In this document: in pieces, positions 40,241 to 50,151 of the stretch
How the letters are laid out: each line of letters opens with the position of its first letter
Position numbering within the stretch: the stretch's first letter is position 1
Assembly: GCF_023617245.1 (NCBI RefSeq)
Contig: NZ_CP067396.1
Location: 1,860,001 to 1,924,000 of the forward strand
DNA: 64,000 nucleotides
Reading direction: 5' to 3'
Source: Lysobacter enzymogenes
GTDB lineage: Bacteria > Pseudomonadota > Gammaproteobacteria > Xanthomonadales > Xanthomonadaceae
Position numbers and translations under genes: made by a program
The notes under the pieces: model-generated
The model's input: the letters and a program-made list of their open reading frames with translations, nothing else
Told to the model about the DNA's origin: nothing
Database searches by the model: none

Positions 40241-40738
40241 GTGAACAACCGCCTGCGCCACGGATCGCTCCGTTCCCCCCGCCGCCAACGCGGCGCGGTG
40301 CTCTACATCGCCCTGATCATGCTGATCCTGCTGGCCTTGCTCGGCTTGGTCGGGATGAAGGTCAGCGGCCTGCAGGAACGCATGTCGACCAACTACAGCA
40401 ACGTCAACGCCGCGTTCCAGGCCGCCGAACAGGTCGCCCGGGCCAAGGAGTCGGACATCCAGAAGACCTTGTTCGCCGGCAGCGGCGTGTACGAGGCGAA
40501 CCAGGAAATGTGCTCGCCGACGTTCGACCCGATGACCTGGTCGGACCCGGCCGAGAACACCAACAGCAAGGACGTTTTCACCCGGCGCATCGACAAGTGC
40601 TTCGCCGGCTCCAGCATCAAGGTCGGCAACAACAAGAGCGAAGAGACCAGCAACATCTACCAGGTCAGCGCCCTCGGCGGCGACCGCGATGCCAATGCCT
40701 CCTCGATCGCGGTGATCGACACCGTGTTCATCCCCTGA
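40241..40738 (+). CDS. pilX: Minor pilin PilX
   Basis: 165 residues from GTG 40241 with AGGAGA upstream. The N-terminal QRGAVLYIALIMLILLALLG is the PilX form of the signal helix, lacking Glu5 as is typical for PilX. AAFQAAEQVARAKE is the usual PilX helix. It connects the minor pilin complex to PilY1, which is encoded 18 bp downstream. Confidence 0.91.
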   Translation: MNNRLRHGSLRSPRRQRGAVLYIALIMLILLALLGLVGMKVSGLQERMSTNYSNVNAAFQAAEQVARAKESDIQKTLFAGSGVYEANQEMCSPTFDPMTWSDPAENTNSKDVFTRRIDKCFAGSSIKVGNNKSEETSNIYQVSALGGDRDANASSIAVIDTVFIP

Positions 40739-40756
40739 CGGCGGCGAGAGACTCCC

Positions 40757-43700
40757 ATGCGAATTCCTCATTTGATCAAGATCGCTGGCCTGTTGCTCGG
40801 CATCGGCGTGCTGATGTCCCGCGGCGACGACATCGTCGCCGGCGTCACCGATTACGAAATCGAGCAGGCGCCGCTGTTCATCAAGGGCGTGCAGCCGCCG
40901 CTGATGATGATGGTGATGTCGCGCGACGAGCAGCTGTTCATGAAGGCGTACGCCGACTACACCGACCTCGACGGCGACGGTCTGCTGGATACGACCTATC
41001 AGAACAAGTTCTCTTATTCCGGTTACTTCGACCCGGATCTTTGCTATAGCGGCAGCGGCACCCAGTTCAAGGCCAGCGGCGCGGCGACCAACCACCAATG
41101 CAGCGGCCAGTGGAGCGGCAACTTCCTCAACTGGGTGACGATGAGCCGTTTGGATATCGTCCGTTACGTGCTGTACGGAGGTTCGCGCTCGGTCGACAAC
41201 GCGACGACCACGGTGCTGACCCGCGCGCACATCCCGAACGATCTGCACGCCTGGGTCAAGGTCTATAGCGCAAGCGACATCAACAAGTACACCCCGCTGA
41301 GCGGAACGCAGTCGTTCTGCAACATGTCCAAGGGCAACGGCGGTTCGCCGCTGATGCGCGTGGCCAGCGGCAACTGGAGCGAATGGGCCTCGACCTCGGT
41401 GCTGCAGTGCGCGACCGACAGCGAGGCGCCCAACGACGATGCCAAGCAGGACAGCCCCAGTTCGACCACCGACTACGTCGTGAGCGTGGAGGTCTGCAAT
41501 CCGGCCAACAACGCGGTGCGCGAAAGCTTCTGCCAGAAGTACGGCAGCGGCACCGCGACCACCTACAAGCCGACCGGCCTGCTGCAGACCTACGGCGAGA
41601 ACGGCAGCGTGCGTTTCGGCCTGATCTCGGGCAGCTTCTCCGCGCCGCGCTCCGGCGGCTTGCTCCGCCGCAACATCGGCCGCTTCGCCGGCAACGTCGC
41701 CGACAAGGTCTGCCAGCCCGGCGACGAAGTCGACACCACCACCGGGATTTTCTGCCCGACGGCCGATGCCGCCGCCGGCAGCGTGGTGAAGACCATCGAG
41801 CGTTTCAAGCTGGAGAAGTGGAACAACGGCTATTGGTCGGATTGCACCACCTGGGGCATCCTGAACCGAAACGGCATGCCGGTCGGCAACGGCTTCCTCA
41901 ACAATCCCGGCACGGTCGGCAGCGGCCAGAACTGCAGCGCGTGGGGCAACCCGCTCGGCGAGATGTACGCGGAGGCCCTGCGCTACATCCGCAACGAATC
42001 CAAGAGCGCCGATTTCGGCACCGGCACCGACCTGTCCGGGTTGCCCGCGCCGAACTGGCTCGATCCTTACCGTACGCCGGATTCGGGCGGCAACAGCTAT
42101 TGCGCCAAGTGCAACATCCTGGTGCTGTCGACCGGCCTGAGCTCGTTCGACAGCGATGAGCTGGGCAATATGCGCGACGCCGCGGTGACGGCGACCGATG
42201 CGCTCGGCGCAAACGAAAAAATAAACGACGGCAGCTACGTGGTCGGCCGCGTGGTGGCCAACGCCGCCGAGTTGAACGTCGGCAAGAGCGTCAACACTTA
42301 CGAGGACATGTGTACCGCCAAGACCGTGCCCAGCCTCGGCCGGGTGCGCGGCATGTGTCCCGACATTCCGTCGATGGAAGGCAGTTACCTGATCTCCGGC
42401 ATGGCCCATAAGGCCTGGACCACCGATCAGCGTCCGGGGCTGCCGGGCAAGCCGGCGAGCGAATCGGTCAAGGCGCGTACCTTCGCCGTGGCGCTGGCCG
42501 AGAACCTGCCGAAGTTCGACATCCCGATCGGCAACGGCAAGATCACCCTGACCCCGCTTTGCCAGGCTCACGACAGCGGCGGGGCGACCGCGAGCAGCGT
42601 CAATTGGCGCAGCTGCTTCCTCGGTGCGGTCGGCATCGGCACCAAGAAGTCGGTGACCAACAGCAGGTTCACTTACGGCCGTCCGCTCGCCGACGACGGC
42701 AAGGCCGGCAGCTTCTCGCTGGTGTGGGAAGACTCGCTGTGGGGCAACGACCACGACAACGACGTGGTCTCGCTGATGACGTACTGCGTCGGCGCTTCCT
42801 GCGGCGATTTCAGCAACACGCGCCAGCACATTTGCTGGAACTCCCCGTCGGCCGCGTGCTCCGGCGGCAATCCGACCGTCGGCGCCGACGAGGCGCTGGT
42901 CCGCATCGAGAACCTGTCGGCCTACGCCGGCAACGCCATGCTCACCGGTTTCGGCGTGACCGGTTCCAACAACGACGGCCAGCAGCGCGTGGCGCTGCGC
43001 CCGGGCGGCCAGGACGGCAGCATGCTGACCAAATCCGACAACGCGCCCGGCGGCTGGAGCCGGCCGCAGGTGATCAAGTACAAGCTCGGTAACTCGGGCG
43101 CCAAGCTGCTGGAAAACCCGCTGTTCTACGCCGCCAAGTACGGCAGCTTCAGGGACGCCAACGGCAACGGCGTGCCCGACGCGGGCGAGTGGGATTCGCG
43201 CGTGGCCGGCACCCCGGACAACTTCTTCCTCGCCCGCGATCCGTCGCGCCTGAAGGAAGAGCTGCGCAAGATCTTCGACAGCGTCGCCAACGACGGCAAC
43301 CGCCCGACCGACAGCTCGACCTCGGGCGCGCGCCTGAGCGACGGCTCGTTCACGATCGAAGCGCGCTACAACATCGGCAGCAACAACGATTGGACCGGTA
43401 CCGTGCGCGGGTTGAAGATCGACGCCAACGGCGTCACCGACACCGCCAATCCGCTGTGGGACGCGGCGGCCAAGCTGCCGGCCGCGCGCAACATCGCGGC
43501 GATGACCGCGCCGACCACCTACAACACGGCCGGCATCGCCACCGCGGTGGCGGCCAAGAACTTCGTCGCGACCAACCTCGGCGCCAACGACGACGCGCGC
43601 TTCAACGCGCTCGGCCTGACCAGCGGCCGGCGTTTCTGGGACACCGCCCCGGTGACCGGCGACGACGTGGTCAACTACCTGCGCGGCACCAAGTCGAAGG

Positions 43701-45361
43701 AGCAGTCCAGCAAGGGGCCGTTCCGCACCCGCTCGACCAACTTCGGCGACATCATCAATTCCGCCGCCGAAGCGGTGACCTTGCGCGCCGACTACGGTTA
43801 CGGCACCTGGTCGTACAAGGCCACCTCGGGTTGGCGCAAGGACCTGGGCGATTCGTACAAGACCTATCTCGCGGCCAAGCGGCAGACCGGGCGCAAGCCG
43901 ATGGTCTACGTCGGCGCCAACGACGGCATGGTCCACGGCATCGACGCCACGCCGGACGCGACCGGCGGCACCGAGATGTTCGCGTACATCCCGTCGCAGT
44001 CGCTGCGCAAGATGGGCCAGCTGGCCAATCCCGACTACACGCACCAGTACTACCTGGACGGCGCGCTGACCAGCGGCGACGTGGCGTTCAACGCCGCGGG
44101 CGACTGGCGCACCGTGCTGATCGCGGCGATGGGCGCGGGCGGGCGTTCGATCTCGGCGCTGGACGTGACCAGCGCCGACCAGACCAACGGCTTCAAGCCC
44201 GCGAACGTACTGTGGGAGATCAGCGGCGACCAGCTGCCCGACCTGGGCCACGTGCTCGGCAAGGCGACCATCGCGCCGATCTCGACCGCGACCGGCCCGA
44301 AGTGGGTGGCGATCTTCGGCAACGGCGTCAATTCGAACTCCGGCGCGCCGGTGCTGTTCGTCGTCGACATCAAGACCGGCGACGTGCTGCGCCAGATCAA
44401 GCCGACCGGCGCCGGCTACGCCACCCGCAACGGCCTGATGAACATCGTCGCGGTCGGCCTGAACAACACCGACGGCCTGGCCGACACGGTCTACGGCGGC
44501 GACATGCAGGGCAATGTCTGGAAGTACGACCTGTCCAACGCCACCGCGTCCGCGTGGAGCATCGCCTACTCGGGCGCGCCGCTGTTCACCGCGCGCGACC
44601 CGAACGGCAACGGCCAGCCGATCACCGGCGCGATCGAAGCCTCGCGCGGCCCGGGCGGCGGCGTGACCCTGTTCTTCGGCACGGGCCAGTACTTCGCCAA
44701 GGGCGACAACATCACCTCGACCAAGGTGCAGTCGCTGTACGGCATCTGGGACAACCTGGGCAGCGCGATTCCCAGCAGCAGCCGCGCGTCCTGGCCGATG
44801 GTGCAGCAGACCATCACCTCCGGCGGCATGTCGGGCGTCTACAGCACCCGCAACATCACCCGCAACGCGGTCAACTATCCGGAGAAGCGCGGCTGGTTCG
44901 TCGACCTGGTCGTCGACGGCAACGGCAAGGGCGAACGTTTCATCGGCACGCCGCGCCTGCAGAACGGCCGGGTGTTCTTCACCAGTTACGAGCCCACCGG
45001 CGAGATCTGCAATCCGCTCGGCGTCAACTGGCTGTACGGCATGAACGTGTTGACCGGCGGCGCGGCGATGGAAGGCGTGGCGACCTCGCCGGGCGGCGCT
45101 TCGGTCGGCACCTCGCAGACCGGCGGCCTGTCGCTCAACAACGGCGAAGACCGCTCTCCGCCCACGCGCAACACCAACCTGCTGCTGCCGCAGCCGAAGC
45201 AGCGCGACATCATCAACTGCACCGGCGTCGAATGCACCGCCGACAAGCTGCGCGGGCAACTGCAGGCCCAGCAGTGCACCTTGGTGCTGACCGCGGCCGG
45301 CGCCGATCCGCTGTACCTGCCCCGTCCCTGCGGCCGCCAGTCGTGGCGCCAGGTCCGCTGA
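40757..45361 (+). CDS. pilY1: Type IV pilus tip-associated adhesin/assembly factor PilY1
   Basis: 1534 residues. An N-terminal hydrophobic signal (LIKIAGLLLGIGVLM) is followed by a Ca2+-loop-like YTDLDGDGLLDTTY near 68-81 and a large N-terminal part rich in Cys. A second acidic loop, DANGNGVPDAGEWD, lies near 800. The C-terminal beta-propeller (~residues 860-1480) carries LGKATIAPI, DGLADTVYGGDMQGNVWKYDLS and RGPGGGVTLFFGTG. The last 16 residues are identical to those of the first PilY1. It should cap the pilus together with PilV, W and X. A pilE follows 20 bp downstream. Confidence 0.95.
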   Translation: MRIPHLIKIAGLLLGIGVLMSRGDDIVAGVTDYEIEQAPLFIKGVQPPLMMMVMSRDEQLFMKAYADYTDLDGDGLLDTTYQNKFSYSGYFDPDLCYSGSGTQFKASGAATNHQCSGQWSGNFLNWVTMSRLDIVRYVLYGGSRSVDNATTTVLTRAHIPNDLHAWVKVYSASDINKYTPLSGTQSFCNMSKGNGGSPLMRVASGNWSEWASTSVLQCATDSEAPNDDAKQDSPSSTTDYVVSVEVCNPANNAVRESFCQKYGSGTATTYKPTGLLQTYGENGSVRFGLISGSFSAPRSGGLLRRNIGRFAGNVADKVCQPGDEVDTTTGIFCPTADAAAGSVVKTIERFKLEKWNNGYWSDCTTWGILNRNGMPVGNGFLNNPGTVGSGQNCSAWGNPLGEMYAEALRYIRNESKSADFGTGTDLSGLPAPNWLDPYRTPDSGGNSYCAKCNILVLSTGLSSFDSDELGNMRDAAVTATDALGANEKINDGSYVVGRVVANAAELNVGKSVNTYEDMCTAKTVPSLGRVRGMCPDIPSMEGSYLISGMAHKAWTTDQRPGLPGKPASESVKARTFAVALAENLPKFDIPIGNGKITLTPLCQAHDSGGATASSVNWRSCFLGAVGIGTKKSVTNSRFTYGRPLADDGKAGSFSLVWEDSLWGNDHDNDVVSLMTYCVGASCGDFSNTRQHICWNSPSAACSGGNPTVGADEALVRIENLSAYAGNAMLTGFGVTGSNNDGQQRVALRPGGQDGSMLTKSDNAPGGWSRPQVIKYKLGNSGAKLLENPLFYAAKYGSFRDANGNGVPDAGEWDSRVAGTPDNFFLARDPSRLKEELRKIFDSVANDGNRPTDSSTSGARLSDGSFTIEARYNIGSNNDWTGTVRGLKIDANGVTDTANPLWDAAAKLPAARNIAAMTAPTTYNTAGIATAVAAKNFVATNLGANDDARFNALGLTSGRRFWDTAPVTGDDVVNYLRGTKSKEQSSKGPFRTRSTNFGDIINSAAEAVTLRADYGYGTWSYKATSGWRKDLGDSYKTYLAAKRQTGRKPMVYVGANDGMVHGIDATPDATGGTEMFAYIPSQSLRKMGQLANPDYTHQYYLDGALTSGDVAFNAAGDWRTVLIAAMGAGGRSISALDVTSADQTNGFKPANVLWEISGDQLPDLGHVLGKATIAPISTATGPKWVAIFGNGVNSNSGAPVLFVVDIKTGDVLRQIKPTGAGYATRNGLMNIVAVGLNNTDGLADTVYGGDMQGNVWKYDLSNATASAWSIAYSGAPLFTARDPNGNGQPITGAIEASRGPGGGVTLFFGTGQYFAKGDNITSTKVQSLYGIWDNLGSAIPSSSRASWPMVQQTITSGGMSGVYSTRNITRNAVNYPEKRGWFVDLVVDGNGKGERFIGTPRLQNGRVFFTSYEPTGEICNPLGVNWLYGMNVLTGGAAMEGVATSPGGASVGTSQTGGLSLNNGEDRSPPTRNTNLLLPQPKQRDIINCTGVECTADKLRGQLQAQQCTLVLTAAGADPLYLPRPCGRQSWRQVR

Positions 45362-45381
45362 TTCTTGCCAGGACATACGTC

Positions 45382-45846
45382 ATGACCCGCACTGCCGCTT
45401 CCGCGCCGCGCCACCGGACCCTGCCTCGCAGGGTCCGGGGCTTCACCCTGATCGAGTTGATGATCGCCGTGACGATCGTCGGCATCCTGGTCGCCATCGC
45501 GTATCCGGCCTATACCGACTCGGTGCGCAAGTCGCGCCGGGCCCAGGCCAAGGCCGATCTGGCCGAACTGACCCAGCTCGCCGAACGCTGGTATACGGCC
45601 AACAACAGCTATGCCGGCTTCTTCGCCAGGGTCAAGACCGACAACATGGACTACTCGCCGCGCACCAAGCCGCGCGCCCAGGCGTTCTATGTGATCACCC
45701 GCGATGCCGGCGCCGACACCGCCGCCAGTACCTTCACCCTGACCGCGACCGCCCAAGGCGACCAGGCCAGCGACGCGTGCAAGAACCTGACCATCGATGC
45801 GACCGGGAAAAGGGGCACCAGCTCCAGCCGTACCGACTGCTGGTAA
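45382..45846 (+). CDS. pilE: Type IV pilin-like protein (PilE/minor pilin)
   Basis: 154 residues. Prepilin site VRGFTLIELMIAVTIVGILVAIAYPAYTDSVRKSRR. The C-terminal CKNLTIDATG and RTDCW supply a pilin disulfide pair. It is closely similar to the pilin at 1187-1645. As last gene of the cluster it is followed by a strong hairpin. Confidence 0.93.
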   Translation: MTRTAASAPRHRTLPRRVRGFTLIELMIAVTIVGILVAIAYPAYTDSVRKSRRAQAKADLAELTQLAERWYTANNSYAGFFARVKTDNMDYSPRTKPRAQAFYVITRDAGADTAASTFTLTATAQGDQASDACKNLTIDATGKRGTSSSRTDCW

Positions 45847-45868
45847 ATCCCGCGCCATCGCCTGTGCC

Positions 45869-45911
45869 GCCGATGCCCGTCCCGCCGCCGCGGGGCGGGC
45901 ATCGGCGTTTT
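45869..45911 (+). terminator. Terminator of the fimT-pilE cluster
   Basis: The outer stem GCCGATGCCCG / CGGGCATCGGC (11 bp) encloses a second stem CCCGC / GCGGG, and GTTTT follows. Confidence 0.8.
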
Positions 45912-46012
45912 GGCGGCCGCCAGAGCGTGCCGGCGCGGTGAGGTAAGCTGGAAAGTCGCCCGCACCGTCCCCATCTGGTTCGGGCCTCCCCCCGACTTCG
46001 CGACCGGCCCCG

Positions 46013-48043
<2,031 letters not shown>

Positions 48044-48201
48044 TCCGCCGGGGTTCGCCGCTGGTTCGCCGCCGGCGTGCGGCGGCGGGGCGAGAGGACG
48101 GCCGCAACGGATGCGGCGGCGCAAAAAACGCTTGTCCCGCGCCGGGCTCTGGGCTAGACTGCGCTCCCTTCGCCGGGGAGCTTCACGCAAAATTCGGCGA
48201 C

Positions 48202-48276
48202 GGGCGATTAGCTCAGCGGTAGAGCACTACCTTGACATGGTAGGGGTCACAGGTTCGAACCCTGTATCGCCCACCA
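48202..48276 (+). tRNA. tRNA-Val (GAC)
   Basis: A 75-nt cloverleaf. Acceptor GGGCGAT / ATCGCCC, anticodon loop TTGACAT with GAC, T-arm AGGTTCGAACCCT, encoded ACCA. Confidence 0.97.
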
Positions 48277-48288
48277 ATTCGGAACGCG

Positions 48289-48320
48289 AACGGCGGAGCC
48301 CCTCGGGCTTCGCCGTTTTT
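48289..48320 (+). terminator. Terminator of tRNA-Val
   Basis: The 13-bp stem AACGGCGGAGCCC / GGGCTTCGCCGTT (one G-T pair) with loop CTC ends in TTTTT. Confidence 0.92.
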
Positions 48321-48730
48321 CTGTGCGCGGCCGGGTCCGGTCGCTGCGGTCCGCGGCGGTCCCGAAGCGGTGTGCCGTCGCCGCGTCGTCCACCGGGCCG
48401 CCGCCGCGTGCCGCCCGAGGTCCCGCCCGGGGCTCGCGTTTTTTCCCGCAAACCAGGGATTTTCGCGGCCGCGGCCACCGTTCGCGCAGCCCTCAACGAC
48501 CGTCACTTTTTCTTCACGGTCGGCAAGCATTGAGGTGGCTTTCTTTGCCGAGTTTGGCTTGCGGATTGGGTGCTTTCGTTGTGGCTAACTGCTTGCCCCG
48601 TCGCGCTTTTTTAGGACGTACCGGTTCGTGCTGGAACAATTGACAGGTGCGGGCGTCTTGCCGCCTGCGAACGCGGCTTCCTATCTTCGGATGGCGGCGA
48701 TCCGCCGCCTTGCTAACGGAGTAGTAGGTT
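48321..48730. other. AT-richer region upstream of the candidate RiPP precursor
   Basis: No gene is seen in these 410 bp. From ~48480 the GC content drops visibly and T-runs appear, in contrast to the flanking DNA. TTGACA (48640-48645) is a perfect -35 match about 85 bp before the precursor ATG, but a good -10 is not evident at the right distance. The region probably contains the precursor's promoter. Confidence 0.5.
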
Positions 48731-48892
48731 ATGAGCGAACAGACCCGCCTGATCGGCCGCATGGTCGCGATCGAATCCGAGCAGATGGAAGGCGCCGAGC
48801 AGAATGCCGCGTTCGTGGCCGCGACGACCTATCGCCGCACCAGCCCGTTCAACGAGATCGATTTCGCCGACAACGGCGACCAGATCCCGTAA
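48731..48892 (+). CDS. Candidate graspetide (ATP-grasp RiPP) precursor peptide
   Basis: A 53-residue ORF. GGAG (48718-48721) lies 9 bp before ATG 48731. The N-terminal part (MSEQTRLIGRMVAIESEQME) would be the leader, and the C-terminal TSPFNEIDFADNGDQIP the core. Ser/Thr side chains (Thr32, Thr33, Thr37, Ser38) precede acidic ones (Glu42, Asp44, Asp47, Asp50), the arrangement used for side-chain ester or amide macrocycles. No Cys or Lys is present, so ester links would dominate. It converges on an MvdD-like ATP-grasp gene whose stop is 120 bp away, with a bidirectional terminator between them. Codon third positions are GC-rich as in real genes here. Its role as precursor is inferred from context. 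Confidence 0.72.
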   Translation: MSEQTRLIGRMVAIESEQMEGAEQNAAFVAATTYRRTSPFNEIDFADNGDQIP

Positions 48893-48944
48893 TCCGGTAC
48901 GCGCCTGCCGGGCGCGACCCGGTACGCCGGACTACGCGAAACAA

Positions 48945-48977
48945 AACGGGCCGGGAGGCGTCGCCTCCCGGCCCGTT
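48945..48977. terminator. Bidirectional terminator between precursor and ATP-grasp gene
   Basis: Two 16-bp arms, AACGGGCCGGGAGGCG / CGCCTCCCGGCCCGTT, are separated by one base. On the minus strand they are followed by TTGTTTCG, so this end serves the ATP-grasp unit best; on the plus strand CGTTCGT follows. Confidence 0.8.
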
Positions 48978-49012
48978 CGTTCGTGCGCGGCCGCGCGGGC
49001 GCGGCCGGGCGC

Positions 49013-50140
49013 TCACTCGCGCATCTGGAACACCTGCGGCAGCGGCACGTGGCGCCGCGCGTCCGGCTCGGCCTCGCCGCGTTCGCCGCGCGATTCCCAG
49101 TAGTCGCGGTAGCGGTAGACCGGTTCGCGCCAGTCGTAGACGAAGGCCGGGTCGCGGCTGCGGATGAATTCGACCGCGCAGTCCATCAGCTGCAGGCCGG
49201 GATTGATCGCCTCCAGCCACATGAACTGGCCCATCTCGTTGACTTCCAGGAACACGTAGCGGCCGTCGCGGGTGACCACGATGTCGATGCAGCCGAACAC
49301 CAGTCCCAGCCGCGCCATGACCTGCAGGCAGCGCGCCTGCACCGCCTCGGGCAGGGCGTAGCGCTCGCAGCCCATGCGTTCGTCGAATTCGTTCGCGCGC
49401 CAGTCGGTGAGGTAGTCGCCGTCGCGCTGGGAATGCAGGCGCGCGGCGATCGCGGTGCGTCCCATCACCGTCACCCGCAGCTCGTAGGCCTTGTCCAGCA
49501 ACGGTTGGTAGATGCCGGGCGCGTTCGACAGCGCGGCGTCCTCGCGCAGCAGTTGCTCGGTCAGCGGCGTGGTGAAGGTGCCGCGCACCTTTTCTTCTCC
49601 TTCGCTGATCCAGGCCGCCGCGGTGATCGGCTTGTAGATCGCGCGGCCTCCGTGCTCGCGGTAGAACGCGCGGATCGCCTCGGGATCGTTCGAGATCAGC
49701 GTCGGCGGCGTGTCCAGGCCGACCGCGGCGGCGTGGTGCAGTTGCACCGCCTTGCGGTCGGCCAGCGCCTTGGCCTGGATCGGGTTGATCCAGAAACGCT
49801 CGCGCTGGGCTTCGAGCAGGTTGATCGTGGCGCGCACGAACTCGGTGGATTCCAGCTGCGAGAAGCGGATGTCGGCCGGATGCAGCTGGGCCGAGGGCTC
49901 GGGCTGGTACCAGCGGCGCAGCCACACCGTATCGACGTCGGCGGTGTCGAAGGCGCGCTCGTGGCGCAGGCAATACAGCGACACCGCCGCGGGGCCGCCG
50001 CCGGTGCGCAGGCTGACGCCGTGTTTTTGCGGATAGTCGTGGGTGTACCACACGTGCACGCGCTCGCCTTCGTTCTCCAGCGCCCAGGCCACCGATCTGG
50101 CGTGGATGTCCCAGGGGTCGGAGACAATCAATGTCGTCAT
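49013..50140 (-). CDS. MvdC/MvdD-family ATP-grasp ligase (graspetide macrocyclase)
   Basis: 375 residues. The N-terminal pre-ATP-grasp part has DTVWLRRWYQP (70-80), typical of MvdC/MvdD proteins. ATP-binding residues are visible: Lys170 in AIYKPI, YQPLLDKAYELRVTVMG (211-227), Asp286 in GCIDIVV, and Glu299 and Asn301 in FLEVNEMGQFMWLE, where N-x-x-G-Q-F/W-x-W-x-E is a family hallmark. Such enzymes phosphorylate Asp/Glu side chains of a precursor and join them to Ser/Thr (ester) or Lys (amide). It starts 11 bp after the ABC gene on the same strand. No second ATP-grasp gene is nearby. Confidence 0.88.
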   Translation of the reverse strand: MTTLIVSDPWDIHARSVAWALENEGERVHVWYTHDYPQKHGVSLRTGGGPAAVSLYCLRHERAFDTADVDTVWLRRWYQPEPSAQLHPADIRFSQLESTEFVRATINLLEAQRERFWINPIQAKALADRKAVQLHHAAAVGLDTPPTLISNDPEAIRAFYREHGGRAIYKPITAAAWISEGEEKVRGTFTTPLTEQLLREDAALSNAPGIYQPLLDKAYELRVTVMGRTAIAARLHSQRDGDYLTDWRANEFDERMGCERYALPEAVQARCLQVMARLGLVFGCIDIVVTRDGRYVFLEVNEMGQFMWLEAINPGLQLMDCAVEFIRSRDPAFVYDWREPVYRYRDYWESRGERGEAEPDARRHVPLPQVFQMRE

Positions 50141-50151
50141 GCGGGTTTCCT

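Noticed and set aside
40148..45376. A 1742-codon open frame on the minus strand opposite pilW, pilX and pilY1
   Set aside because: Its composition is that of an antisense frame in 70% GC DNA, rich in His, Arg, Val, Asp and Gln without domains, and it covers four well supported plus-strand genes.
48213..48530. A 105-codon minus-strand ORF over tRNA-Val
   Set aside because: It runs through the tRNA and its terminator and has no independent support.
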